This document shows positions 52,738 through 61,179 of a DNA stretch of 64,000 bases, piece by piece. How positions within the stretch are numbered: the first letter of the stretch is position 1; the number at the start of each line of letters is the position of its first letter. The DNA is from Sphingopyxis sp. FD7. GTDB lineage: Bacteria; Pseudomonadota; Alphaproteobacteria; Sphingomonadales; Sphingomonadaceae. Position numbers and translations under genes: made by a program. Below the pieces are notes generated by a model. That model did not search any database, was not told the DNA's origin, and was given only the letters and a program-made list of their open reading frames with translations. The stretch lies in NCBI RefSeq assembly GCF_003609835.1, contig NZ_AP017898.1, positions 3,458,501 to 3,522,500 of the forward strand, given 5' to 3'.

Positions 52738-54675
52738 TCAAAGCGCGCGTTTCGGCGCGAACAGCCGGTCGAACCCGTCGGGCGTTCCTTCGATCTTTTC
52801 CAGATGCGGCCAGCGCAGCCCGCTGTGCCAGGCGATCTCGACCGTGCGATAACGCCCGCCGCGTTCGACGAGCAGGCGCACCGGCGTCTTGCCGTCGGCG
52901 GCGGCGCGGATCGCGGCCTCGATGCGCTCGCGGCTGTAGCTCATCCCATCGACCGCGACGATTCTGGTGCCGTTGACGATGTCGGCGCGGAACGCCGGGC
53001 CGTTCCACAGGATGCTGCCAGCGACGCCCTCCTTGTCGATCGTCAGGCCGAGCGAGTGGGTGAGATCGACATTTTTCCCCTGCGCCATCCGGTCGCGGTC
53101 ATAGGCGTTCGGCGTGTCGCGCCAGACGAGGCGGTAGCCCGCGCGCTCGATCCCGCCGATGGGCGCCGGGCGGCCGGACGCCTGCATCCGGTCGCGCAGG
53201 AAACGCTCCCAGTCGTGGGGATGCACGGCGTTCAGCGCCGCGACGACATCGCCGAAATCATAGGTCGACTGCCCCCAATCACCCTCGCGCCCGCCGAAAA
53301 AGGCGCGCGCGAAATCATCGAGGCTTTTGCGGTTGTCGGTGGCGCCGCGGATCAGCATGTCGGCCTCCAGCCACATCAGCGACCCTTCGTTGTAATAATC
53401 CTCGGTCCGCGACCAGCTCGGAAAGGGCTTGGGCTTGCGCGCGGCGATGATCGGGTCGAGCGTCGTATCCTCGACCGAGCGCCAGCTGCGCCCCGGCTGG
53501 ACGCTGTAATTGGCGGCATGGCTCGCCCATTCGCCGAGGATCGTCTCCTTCGCCTGCATTCCCGACCGCCCCGCCAGCACCAGATCCCAGAAGCTTGTCT
53601 GCCCTTCGTAAACCCACAGCAGATTGTCCTGCATCGGGGTGCGGTAATCGGGGGTCCATAATTTGTCGGGGCGGCGATATTTGCCGTTCCAGCTATGCAC
53701 CAGCTCGTGCGGGAGCAGTCCGCGCTCCCAGTCATTCTCGTCCCATTTGGTGAAATAATCGACCGCGCGGCTGTTCTCGCTCGACCGATGATGCTCGAGC
53801 CCGATGCCGCCAAGTTCGTCGGTGAGCGCGAGCAGAAACTCGTAACGGTCGAAATGACGCACGCCGAACAGCGCGACCGCTTCCGATACCAGCGCCGCGT
53901 GGCGCGCGATATGGTCGGGGGTGGCGGCGAGATATTGCGGCTCGTCGGCGATGACGTTGAGCGTGACATTGTGGCCAAGATCCCATTTGCGGAAATGGGC
54001 TCCTGCGAACATCGGGCTGTCGACCAGCACCTCGTAACTGGTCGGCGCATAGCTGTAGCGATTACCGGAGGTCTTGAGCCCGTCGAGCGCCGCGACGCCG
54101 GTCCAGCCGTCGGGCAGCGTCACCTCCAGCTGCACCGGGATATTCCGCGTGAAATATCCGGCGGGATAGAGGCTGACCTGTTCCCATTGCAGATTCATCA
54201 TCGCCGGGGTCACGACGACGCGGCCCTCGCTGCTGCGCGTCGGCGACAGGAAGTCGAACCCAACCTCGATGGTCTTCGCGCCCGCGGGTACGTCGATGTC
54301 GAAGGCGTAAACGTCGGTCGGCTGGCGGGTCCATGCGAGCGGCTTGCCGCCCGCCGATGCGGTGAACCCCGCCATCTCGGCGACCGCGCCGCGCGGCGCG
54401 TGCTTGCCGGGCAGCCATTCGGGATAGAGCAGGGTCAGCTTGCCCGCCTTTGCCACCGGAATCGTCTGGCGGACGCGGAAAATGCCGCGCGCAACATCGG
54501 TCGCATCGACGCGCAGCTGCATCGTCCCCGGATAGGGCTTGTCGGCGGGCAGCGGGATGGTGAGCGGCGGAACGACCGGCTGCGGACGGCTGTTCATGTC
54601 CTGCGCGGACGCGGCGGGGACAAGGGCGAGGGGCGCGGCAAGGAGTGCGGCGGCGACAAATGCTGCTGTTTTCAT
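52738..54675 (-). CDS. M61-family peptidase (glycyl aminopeptidase-like) with C-terminal PDZ domain
   Basis: Exported zinc metallopeptidase, 645 residues. A signal peptide ends at ASAQ. The N-terminal beta domain ([33 protein letters not shown]) is typical of M61. The catalytic domain holds [14 protein letters not shown] (HExxH) and VYEGQTSFW with the third ligand Glu. A C-terminal PDZ domain ([20 protein letters not shown]) probably binds substrate ends. The start at 54675 gives the clean signal peptide. It is divergent from hisS. Confidence 0.92.
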   Translation of the reverse strand: MKTAAFVAAALLAAPLALVPAASAQDMNSRPQPVVPPLTIPLPADKPYPGTMQLRVDATDVARGIFRVRQTIPVAKAGKLTLLYPEWLPGKHAPRGAVAEMAGFTASAGGKPLAWTRQPTDVYAFDIDVPAGAKTIEVGFDFLSPTRSSEGRVVVTPAMMNLQWEQVSLYPAGYFTRNIPVQLEVTLPDGWTGVAALDGLKTSGNRYSYAPTSYEVLVDSPMFAGAHFRKWDLGHNVTLNVIADEPQYLAATPDHIARHAALVSEAVALFGVRHFDRYEFLLALTDELGGIGLEHHRSSENSRAVDYFTKWDENDWERGLLPHELVHSWNGKYRRPDKLWTPDYRTPMQDNLLWVYEGQTSFWDLVLAGRSGMQAKETILGEWASHAANYSVQPGRSWRSVEDTTLDPIIAARKPKPFPSWSRTEDYYNEGSLMWLEADMLIRGATDNRKSLDDFARAFFGGREGDWGQSTYDFGDVVAALNAVHPHDWERFLRDRMQASGRPAPIGGIERAGYRLVWRDTPNAYDRDRMAQGKNVDLTHSLGLTIDKEGVAGSILWNGPAFRADIVNGTRIVAVDGMSYSRERIEAAIRAAADGKTPVRLLVERGGRYRTVEIAWHSGLRWPHLEKIEGTPDGFDRLFAPKRAL

Positions 54676-54795
54676 GGCGACATTCTTAGGCAGGAATGGA
54701 GGGGGAGGTCCAGCCTTCCTCCCTTCTCCCTCAAGGTGAGAAGGTTTGATGGCGGCTCTTTGCCTTTCATACAAAAACCATTAGACGCCGCCGCC

Positions 54796-56091
54796 ATGAG
54801 CAAGGACAAACCCGCCAAAATCCCGACGCCGCAGCCGGTGCGCGGCACGCAGGACATGCTCGGCGATTTCGCCGACCGTTTCGCGCATGTCGTCGAGACA
54901 TTCGAGCGCGTGCGCCGCCTCTATGGCTTCAGGCGGATCGAGGTGCCGGTGATCGAGCCGACCGCGGTGTTCGCGCGGTCCCTGGGTGAAACCACCGACG
55001 TCGTGTCGAAGGAAATGTATTCGTTCGACGATCGCGGCGGCGAATCGGTGACGCTGCGCCCCGAATTCACAGCGGGGATCGCACGCGCCTATATCACGAA
55101 CGGCTGGCAGCAGTTCGCGCCGCTGAAGGTCGCGACGCACGGCCCGCTGTTCCGCTACGAGCGGCCGCAGAAGGGGCGTTATCGCCAGTTCCACCAGCTC
55201 GACGCCGAAGTGCTGGGCAGCGACAGCCCGCTCGCCGATGCCGAGCTGCTGGTGTTCGCCGACCAGCTGCTGAAGGAATTGGGGATCGCCGAGGGCGTGA
55301 CCTTGACGCTCAACACGCTCGGCGACGCCGAAAGCCGCGACGCCTGGCGTGCGGCGCTGGTCGAGCATTTCATGGCGCATCGTGGCGATCTGTCCGAAGA
55401 CAGCCTCGCGCGGCTCGACAAGAATCCGCTGCGGATATTGGACAGCAAAGACCCGCGCGACCGCCCGATCGCCGACAGCGCGCCCGACATCGACGCGTAT
55501 CTGACGAGCGAAGCGCAGGATTTCTTCGGCGCCGTCACCGCGGGGCTCGACGCCGCGGAGGTCGCGTGGGAACGCAACGCGCGGCTGGTGCGCGGGCTCG
55601 ACTATTATCGCCACACCGCGTTCGAGTTCGTCACCGACCGGCTGGGCGCGCAGGGCACGGTGCTCGGCGGCGGACGCTATGACGGGCTGATCGAAAATCT
55701 TGGCGGCCCGCCGACCCCGGCGGTCGGCTGGGCGGCGGGGATCGAGCGGCTGGCGATGTTGGTGGAAAGCGGTCCGGTCGAGCCGCTGATAGCGGTGATT
55801 CCCGATAACCCGACGCTCGAAGGCGATGCGATCAATATCGCCTATCGCTTGCGGCAACAGGGTTTCAGAACGACGATCGCTTACCGTGGCAAGGCGAAGC
55901 GTCAGGTTGAGATTGCCAGGAAGGTCGGCGCTGATGCGGCGCTCTATGTCAGGCCGCAGCCGGACGATGGTTCGTCCCGCTATCACCTTACCGAATTGAA
56001 GCCCGACCCCGACCGTGCATTCCTGGGCCGTGTGCTGCAGGCCATTGGGCCTGGCGTGGGGGGGGTGTCTGGTGGAGGTTCGGGATTCTGA
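54796..56091 (+). CDS. hisS: Histidyl-tRNA synthetase
   Basis: Charges tRNA-His; class II synthetase of 431 residues. Motif 1 region [17 protein letters not shown], motif 2 [20 protein letters not shown], the His-binding [15 protein letters not shown], motif 3 [14 protein letters not shown]...AAGIERL, and an anticodon-binding C-terminal domain with [20 protein letters not shown]. The last 15 residues are Gly-rich and unconserved. ATG 54796 fits the family start. It is followed by palindromic repeats. Confidence 0.97.
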   Translation: MSKDKPAKIPTPQPVRGTQDMLGDFADRFAHVVETFERVRRLYGFRRIEVPVIEPTAVFARSLGETTDVVSKEMYSFDDRGGESVTLRPEFTAGIARAYITNGWQQFAPLKVATHGPLFRYERPQKGRYRQFHQLDAEVLGSDSPLADAELLVFADQLLKELGIAEGVTLTLNTLGDAESRDAWRAALVEHFMAHRGDLSEDSLARLDKNPLRILDSKDPRDRPIADSAPDIDAYLTSEAQDFFGAVTAGLDAAEVAWERNARLVRGLDYYRHTAFEFVTDRLGAQGTVLGGGRYDGLIENLGGPPTPAVGWAAGIERLAMLVESGPVEPLIAVIPDNPTLEGDAINIAYRLRQQGFRTTIAYRGKAKRQVEIARKVGADAALYVRPQPDDGSSRYHLTELKPDPDRAFLGRVLQAIGPGVGGVSGGGSGF

Positions 56092-56111
56092 GCGTCGGCG
56101 TAATATAACTC

Positions 56112-56192
56112 GTCACCCTGAACTTGTTTCAGGGTCCATGGGATAAGGGCGCGGCGTTGCGCCATGGATGCTGAAACAAGTTCAGCATGACG
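56112..56192. repeat. Inverted pair of palindromic repeats flanking the 3' end of the GIY-YIG gene
   Basis: Copy 1 (56112-56141) reads CACCCTGAACTTGTTTCAGG in part; copy 2 (56159-56192) is its near-complement, with GATGCTGAAACAAGTTCAGC and CATGACG. Each copy forms its own hairpin: ACCCTGAA with TTCAGGGT, and ATGCTGAA with TTCAGCAT, around ACAAG. The stems differ by paired changes. The two copies are in opposite orientation, REPIN-like. Confidence 0.75.
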
Positions 56193-56508
56193 GCGGTTTC
56201 GGAATTGGCTCGGCAATTCGCCACGCTTCGGCCAAATCCTGCCAATCGGGATTGTCGGCCTCGATCAAGTTTATTTTCCATTCGCGATGCCAGCGCTTCA
56301 GCTGCTTCTCGCGGGCTATTGCACCATGCATGTCGTCGAAAAATTCGGCGTGGACGAGCCGGTGCACGCGGTATCGCATTGTAAATCCTGGCACCGCGCC
56401 AGAACGATGCTGCCAAACGCGCGCAGCCAAGTCTGATGTAACGCCGATATAAAGCGTGCCGCGCTTCTGGCTGGCAAGAATATAGGTGCAGGGTTGCCGC
56501 GACCGCAT
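56182..56508 (-). CDS. GIY-YIG nuclease family protein
   Basis: Small single-domain protein of 108 residues. The GIY-YIG signature is CTYILASQKRGTLYIGVTSD, then the catalytic Arg in LAARVWQHRSG, and Glu in AIAREKQLKRWHREWKI. Proteins of this UPF0213-like group are common in sphingomonads; their target is unknown. The TGA stop (56182-56184) and last two codons lie inside a palindromic repeat, and a 34-nt near-identical repeat lies just upstream of the start. GC content and codon use are milder than in hisS and prfA. No regulatory site seen. Confidence 0.85.
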   Translation of the reverse strand: MRSRQPCTYILASQKRGTLYIGVTSDLAARVWQHRSGAVPGFTMRYRVHRLVHAEFFDDMHGAIAREKQLKRWHREWKINLIEADNPDWQDLAEAWRIAEPIPKPPSC

Positions 56509-56523
56509 CTAGGCCTCTATGCG

Positions 56524-56557
56524 GCGCCGTGGATGCTGAAACAAGTTCAGCATGACG
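56524..56557. repeat. Palindromic repeat upstream of the GIY-YIG gene, direct copy of 56159-56192
   Basis: Thirty-three of 34 nt match the copy at 56159-56192 (one change, A to G), in the same orientation. The last 27 nt (56531-56557) are identical. It forms the ATGCTGAA/TTCAGCAT hairpin and lies between the GIY-YIG start and prfA. Confidence 0.8.
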
Positions 56558-56579
56558 TGTTTGTACTGTTTTGGACAAG

Positions 56580-57647
56580 ATGACCCAGGTTTCCCGAAAG
56601 CAGATCGAAGCCATCGTCGAACGCCATGCCGCGCTCCAGGCGCGCATGGCGACGGGCGATATGGCGCCCGCGGATTTCGTCGCGGCGTCGAAGGAGTTTG
56701 CCGAGCTCGAACCCGTCGCCACCGCTGCCCGCGAAGTCGTGCGGTTGCGCGGCGAACTCACCGCGCTCAAGGAAATGCTCGCCGATCCCGAAATGAAGGC
56801 GATGGCCGAGGAAGAAATCGCCGCGATCGAGGACGCGCTCCCCGCCGCCGAGCATGAGCTGGCGGTCAAGCTGCTCCCCAGGGACGTCGCCGACGAGCGC
56901 GCCGCGATGCTCGAAATCCGCGCCGGCACTGGCGGCGACGAGGCGGCGCTGTTCGCGGGCGATCTGCTGCGCATGTACAGCCGCTACGCCGACATACAGG
57001 GGTGGAAGGTCGAAATCATCTCGGCGAACGAGGCCGAGGTCGGCGGTTACAAGGAAGTCGTCGCGTCGGTGAAGGGGCAGGGGGTGTTCGCCAAGCTGAA
57101 GTTCGAAAGCGGCGTCCACCGCGTCCAGCGCGTTCCCGTCACCGAAAGCGGCGGGCGCATCCACACCAGCGCGGCGACCGTCGCGGTGCTGCCCGAGGCC
57201 GAGGAGGTCGATGTCGCGATCAACGACAGTGACCTCAAGATCGACATCTATCGCGCATCGGGGGCGGGCGGGCAGCATGTCAACACGACCGATTCGGCGA
57301 TCCGCATCACGCATATCCCGACCGGCCTTGTCGTGATCCAGCAGGACCAGCGCAGCCAGCACAAGAATCGCGCCAAGGCGATGCAGGTGCTGCGCGCGCG
57401 GCTTTACGACCTCGAGCGCGAGAAGATCCACAGCGCCGAAGCGTCGGCGCGGCGGTCGATGGTCGGGTCGGGCGACCGGTCGGAGCGCATCCGCACCTAT
57501 AATTTCCCGCAGGGACGCGTGACCGACCACCGCATCAACCTGACGCTCCATCGCCTGCCCGAAATCCTGGAGGGCGCGATGGACGAGCTGATCGACGCGC
57601 TGATCGCCGAGGATCAGGCGCAGCGGCTGGCGGGGCTGGGTGAGTGA
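56580..57647 (+). CDS. prfA: Peptide chain release factor 1
   Basis: Reads UAA and UAG stop codons and triggers release; 355 residues. The PxT tripeptide for stop recognition is in [13 protein letters not shown], and the catalytic GGQ in [30 protein letters not shown] and [18 protein letters not shown] are typical. ATG 56580 is preferred over TTG 56571. prmC, which methylates the GGQ Gln, follows 103 bp downstream. Confidence 0.97.
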   Translation: MTQVSRKQIEAIVERHAALQARMATGDMAPADFVAASKEFAELEPVATAAREVVRLRGELTALKEMLADPEMKAMAEEEIAAIEDALPAAEHELAVKLLPRDVADERAAMLEIRAGTGGDEAALFAGDLLRMYSRYADIQGWKVEIISANEAEVGGYKEVVASVKGQGVFAKLKFESGVHRVQRVPVTESGGRIHTSAATVAVLPEAEEVDVAINDSDLKIDIYRASGAGGQHVNTTDSAIRITHIPTGLVVIQQDQRSQHKNRAKAMQVLRARLYDLEREKIHSAEASARRSMVGSGDRSERIRTYNFPQGRVTDHRINLTLHRLPEILEGAMDELIDALIAEDQAQRLAGLGE

Positions 57648-57650
57648 GCC

Positions 57651-57748
57651 CCCTAATTCCGCTCGCATCGAGCGAAGTCGAGATGCCCATCGGGGCAGGC
57701 GCGATTTCGACGGGTGTCTCGACTTCGCTCGACACGAACGGGATTAGA
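57651..57748. repeat. Long inverted-repeat module between prfA and prmC
   Basis: CCTAATTCCGCTCG...GCATCGAGCGAAGTCGAGATGC on the left is mirrored by GTGTCTCGACTTCGCTCGACAC...CGGGATTAG on the right (arms CTAAT/ATTAG and CGAGCGAAGTCGAGA/TCTCGACTTCGCTCG), separated by about 30 nt. The same CGAGCGAAGTCGAGA core occurs at 33594-33640. A nested, long hairpin, not a gene. Confidence 0.75.
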
Positions 57749-57749
57749 G

Positions 57750-58574
57750 GTGGGTGAGGTGGGCAAGGCGCTGCGCGATGCGGCGCAGCGGCTCGCGGCG
57801 GTGTCGGATACGCCGCGGCTCGACGCCGAACTGCTGATGGCGCATGCGCTGGGGATCGAGCGGCAGGCGCTGCTGCTCGACCCGGCGCGCCACGATGTCC
57901 CGGCGGGCTTTGACGCGCTGGTCGCGCGGCGCATGGCGCATGAACCTGTCGCCTATATCCTCGGCTATCGCGATTTCTGGACGATCCGGCTGGCAATTGG
58001 CCCCGGCGTGCTGATCCCGCGACCCGACAGCGAAACGCTGATCGAGGCGGCGGTCGATCATTTCCGCGCTGCACCGCCGCAGACCATCCTCGACCTCGGC
58101 ACCGGTCCCGGCACGCTGCTGTTCGCGGCGCTCGCCGAATGGCCGGACGCGCGCGGGCTGGGCGTCGACGCCAGCGACGTCGCGCTCGATTATGCGCGCG
58201 CCAATGCGGCCGCGCTGGGGATGGCGGATCGCGCCGCGCTGGTGAAGGGCGATTGGGCAGCGGGCGTCGCCAGCCGGTTCGACCTCATCCTCTGCAACCC
58301 GCCCTATATCGCCGACAGCGAAGCGTTAATGCCCGATGTCGCGGATCATGAACCCGCGGGCGCGCTGTTCGCGGGCGCCGATGGGTTGGGCGATTATCGC
58401 CGCATCATCCCCGATCTCCCGCGCCTCGTCGCGCCCGGCGGCGCGGCGATCCTTGAAATCGGTCACGCGCAACGCATATCGGTGAGCGAGCTGGCCCGCG
58501 CCGCGGGGTTTGCCGTCGCCTGCAAACAGGATCTCGCTGGCCGCGACCGGGCGCTTTTGCTGACCCGTGCCTGA
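57750..58574 (+). CDS. prmC: Release factor glutamine methyltransferase
   Basis: N5-methylates the Gln of the GGQ motif in release factors; 274 residues. The N-terminal helical domain (ARRMAHEPVAYILGYRDFW) is followed by the SAM domain: ILDLGTGPGTLLFAAL (motif I; family usually GTGSG), and the catalytic LILCNPPYIAD. PRPDSETLIEAAVD is also typical. GTG 57750 and 57759 are possible starts; no ATG is available. Pairs functionally with prfA upstream. Confidence 0.93.
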   Translation: MGEVGKALRDAAQRLAAVSDTPRLDAELLMAHALGIERQALLLDPARHDVPAGFDALVARRMAHEPVAYILGYRDFWTIRLAIGPGVLIPRPDSETLIEAAVDHFRAAPPQTILDLGTGPGTLLFAALAEWPDARGLGVDASDVALDYARANAAALGMADRAALVKGDWAAGVASRFDLILCNPPYIADSEALMPDVADHEPAGALFAGADGLGDYRRIIPDLPRLVAPGGAAILEIGHAQRISVSELARAAGFAVACKQDLAGRDRALLLTRA

Positions 58575-58830
58575 CCGGCGCACAAGAAATCGCTTGGTTT
58601 TGGCGGCAAAGCGCGGTAGGGGCGGCTCACAGGCCTGATCAGGGTCCCTTTGGCGGTGCGGCGCACCGATACTGGTCCGGCGGGTCTGCTTCCCAATTGC
58701 GATGCTCGTGCGGGACCGTGGGGTCCGGCGCAGGCGGTAAAGGGCAAGGCCGCGCACGAAGCGCGGACGCGACGCGCAAAGAGCGCAGTCGGCCAAAAGG
58801 GGTTGGCATAGCTATTAGCTTATCGACAGG

Positions 58831-59682
58831 ATGTCTCAGTTGAACATGAACAACCGGCAGAGCGGTCGCCGTCGCGGCCGCAACAACAATAACAACAATA
58901 ATCGGTCGCAGTCGGGTGGGCGCGGAGGCGTCGACCAGGCGAACCGCATCGACAGCCGGGCGCGCGGCAACGGCGCGCAGATGATCGAGAAATATCGCAA
59001 CCTCGCGCGCGATGCTCAGCTCGCCGGCGACCGCGTCCTCACCGAATATTATCTCCAGTTCGCCGACCATTATTTCCGCGTCGTCAGCGATTTCCGCGCG
59101 CGCCAGGAAGAAAAGGCCGCGGCGAACGGACAGGAACGCAGCCACGACCGTGGCCGCGAGATTCGCGGGGTCGAGGATTTCGACGGCCATGACGACACCG
59201 ATGGCGATGGCGACGGCGACAATGGCACCGACGATCAGAGCGATGAGCGGAACGACCGCGGTGATCGCAATGACCGGAACGACCGTGGCCAGCGCGACAA
59301 TCGCGGCAACCGCGAACCGCGCGGCGATCAGGGGGACGACAGCCGCGGGAACCGGCCGTCATCGCGTGGCCGCTCGCGCAGCCGCGACGATGCCGACAGC
59401 GGCAACGAGCGCGACGAGCGCAGCGATGACGACGCGCACGATCAGAAGGCCGAAGCCGAGCGCGCCCCGCGCGCGGCGCGGCGCCCGACGCGTCGGCCGC
59501 GACAGAATGACAGCGGCGAGACCGCCGATGCCGGGATCGACACGGCGGTGCTGCCGCCCGCGATCGGGCGCGGCGAACGCCCCGCCGACGCCGACGGCGC
59601 CGACGAAGCGCCCGCAGCCAAGCCGCGCCGTACGCGCCGCACGCTGGCCGCGCGGAACACCGACGTCGAGGCGGCCGAATAG
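58831..59682 (+). CDS. DUF4167 domain-containing protein with charged low-complexity tail
   Basis: Protein of 283 residues. Residues 1-30 have a basic and Asn-rich start (RRRGRNNNNNNNRSQSGGR), then the DUF4167 domain (ANRIDSRARGNGAQMIEKYR, EYYLQFADHYFRVVSDF). The rest is Asp/Arg/Asn/Gly repeats (ERNDRGDRNDRNDRGQRD) and Ala/Pro/Arg text. This suggests a nucleic-acid-binding disordered protein; no role is established. The ATG follows GACAGG. The 256 bp upstream hold no gene I recognise and could be a long leader. A strong terminator follows. Confidence 0.85.
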   Translation: MSQLNMNNRQSGRRRGRNNNNNNNRSQSGGRGGVDQANRIDSRARGNGAQMIEKYRNLARDAQLAGDRVLTEYYLQFADHYFRVVSDFRARQEEKAAANGQERSHDRGREIRGVEDFDGHDDTDGDGDGDNGTDDQSDERNDRGDRNDRNDRGQRDNRGNREPRGDQGDDSRGNRPSSRGRSRSRDDADSGNERDERSDDDAHDQKAEAERAPRAARRPTRRPRQNDSGETADAGIDTAVLPPAIGRGERPADADGADEAPAAKPRRTRRTLAARNTDVEAAE

Positions 59683-59709
59683 ACTGGCCTTTCAGTGAGA
59701 CATGCCATA

Positions 59710-59744
59710 GCCTCCCCGCGGGACCGTCGCGGGGAGGCTTTTTT
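59710..59744 (+). terminator. Rho-independent terminator abutting the next start codon
   Basis: GCCTCCCCGCG and CGCGGGGAGGC form a perfect 11-bp stem with a 7-nt loop, followed by TTTTTT. The T-run ends at 59744 and the next ATG is at 59745. GGGGAGG in the 3' arm (59731-59737) is also the only Shine-Dalgarno for that gene. Confidence 0.88.
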
Positions 59745-61169
59745 ATGCGCGCTTTGTCAGGGCTTTGGGCTCCGCTGATCCTTGGGGCCGGGCTGGCCGC
59801 GATGCCCGCGGGTGCGCAGGATCCGACGAGGGGCAATGCGCAGGGCGAGCTGGCCGTCACCATCTATAATGGTGGGCAGTCGCTGGTGCAGGACATCCGC
59901 CAGATCGCCTTCCCCGTCGGCCGGACGCGGCAGGAGTTTCCCGATGTGTCGGCGCAGATCCGGCCGCAGACGGTCGCCTTTGCCGCGGCGGACACCGCGA
60001 TCGTCGAGCAGAACTTCGACTATGACCTGCTCTCGCCGAATGCCTTGATGCAAAAGGCGGTGGGCGAGACGGTGACGCTGCTGCGCACCAACCCCGCCAC
60101 CGGCGCCGAAACGCGCGAGCGCGCGAAGGTGCTCGCGGTCAATGGCGGCGTCGTGCTGCAAATCGGGCAGCGGATCGAGATTCTGCGCGACGACGGGATG
60201 CCGGTGCGCGTCATCTTCGACAAGATTCCGCCGAACCTGCGCGCCAAGCCGACCCTGTCGATCACGCTCGACAGCGCGCGCGCGGGGACGCGGCCCGCGA
60301 CGCTCTCTTACCTCACCAACGGGCTCGGCTGGGCGGCCGACTATGTCTCGCTCTATGACGAGAAAGCGGGGACGATCGACGTCCAGGGCTGGGTGACGCT
60401 CACCAACAACACCGGCACGACCTTTGACAATGCCAAGACGCTGCTCGTCGCGGGGACGCCGTCGGCGGGCGGTGCGGTCTCGCCGCGCTATCGCCCGCGG
60501 CCGCAGCCGCCCGGCAATCTGCGCCGCGCCGGCACCGAAACCGCGCCGCGCGAGCAGCTTGGCGATTATTATCTCTATCCGCTCGCCGAACGCACGACGA
60601 TCGCCAACGCCCAGACGAAGCAGGTGAGCTTCCTCGACGTCAGCGGCGTTCCGGCGCAGAAAATCTACGAGTTCACTGTCGGCGGGTTCGACACGATGAC
60701 CGAACCCGCCAGCGCCGCGAGCGTCATCAAGTTCAACACCAGCGCGAAAGGCGGTGGCCTCGGCGACGCGCTGCCCGCGGGAACGGTGCGTTTCTATCAG
60801 CGCGACCTTCGCGGCGACCCGCAGTTCATCGGCGAGAACAATATCGGCCACACGCCGATGGGCAGCGAGCTGGGTCTTGCGACGGGCCTCGCCTTCGACG
60901 TCAAGGTGCAGGCGACGGTGGTAAAGCGCGAACGCGTGTCGGCGCGCGTCACGCGCTCGTTCATGTCCTACACGCTGACCAATGCGCGCGCGCAGCCGGT
61001 GACACTCGACCTCATCCAGCGCGGGCTCGACTGGTATTGGGATGAAACGCGCATCCTAGATGAAAGCCGGAAGAGCCAGCGGCTCGACAGCGACGGGACG
61101 CGGTGGCGCGTCGAACTGCCCGCCAATGGCGAGGCGACGATCACCGCCACCTTTGAAACGCGCTATTGA
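59745..61169 (+). CDS. DUF4139 domain-containing exported protein
   Basis: Exported beta-rich protein of 474 residues with a signal peptide (LWAPLILGAGLAAMPAGAQD, cut near AGA). It shows ELAVTIYNGGQSLVQDIRQI, then VSLYDEKAGTIDVQGWVTLT and KQVSFLDVSG typical of DUF4139, plus SNGLGWAADY-like YLTNGLGWAADYVSL. Its role is unknown. The start at 59745 is chosen because the signal peptide is complete there; its ribosome site lies inside the terminator stem. A second DUF4139 gene starts 10 bp after its stop. Confidence 0.85.
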   Translation: MRALSGLWAPLILGAGLAAMPAGAQDPTRGNAQGELAVTIYNGGQSLVQDIRQIAFPVGRTRQEFPDVSAQIRPQTVAFAAADTAIVEQNFDYDLLSPNALMQKAVGETVTLLRTNPATGAETRERAKVLAVNGGVVLQIGQRIEILRDDGMPVRVIFDKIPPNLRAKPTLSITLDSARAGTRPATLSYLTNGLGWAADYVSLYDEKAGTIDVQGWVTLTNNTGTTFDNAKTLLVAGTPSAGGAVSPRYRPRPQPPGNLRRAGTETAPREQLGDYYLYPLAERTTIANAQTKQVSFLDVSGVPAQKIYEFTVGGFDTMTEPASAASVIKFNTSAKGGGLGDALPAGTVRFYQRDLRGDPQFIGENNIGHTPMGSELGLATGLAFDVKVQATVVKRERVSARVTRSFMSYTLTNARAQPVTLDLIQRGLDWYWDETRILDESRKSQRLDSDGTRWRVELPANGEATITATFETRY

Positions 61170-61179
61170 TTCGCGGGCG

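Noticed and set aside
58575..58830. Non-coding RNA gene in the prmC-DUF4167 gap
   Set aside because: No known RNA fold, promoter or terminator could be recognised; it may be only a leader.
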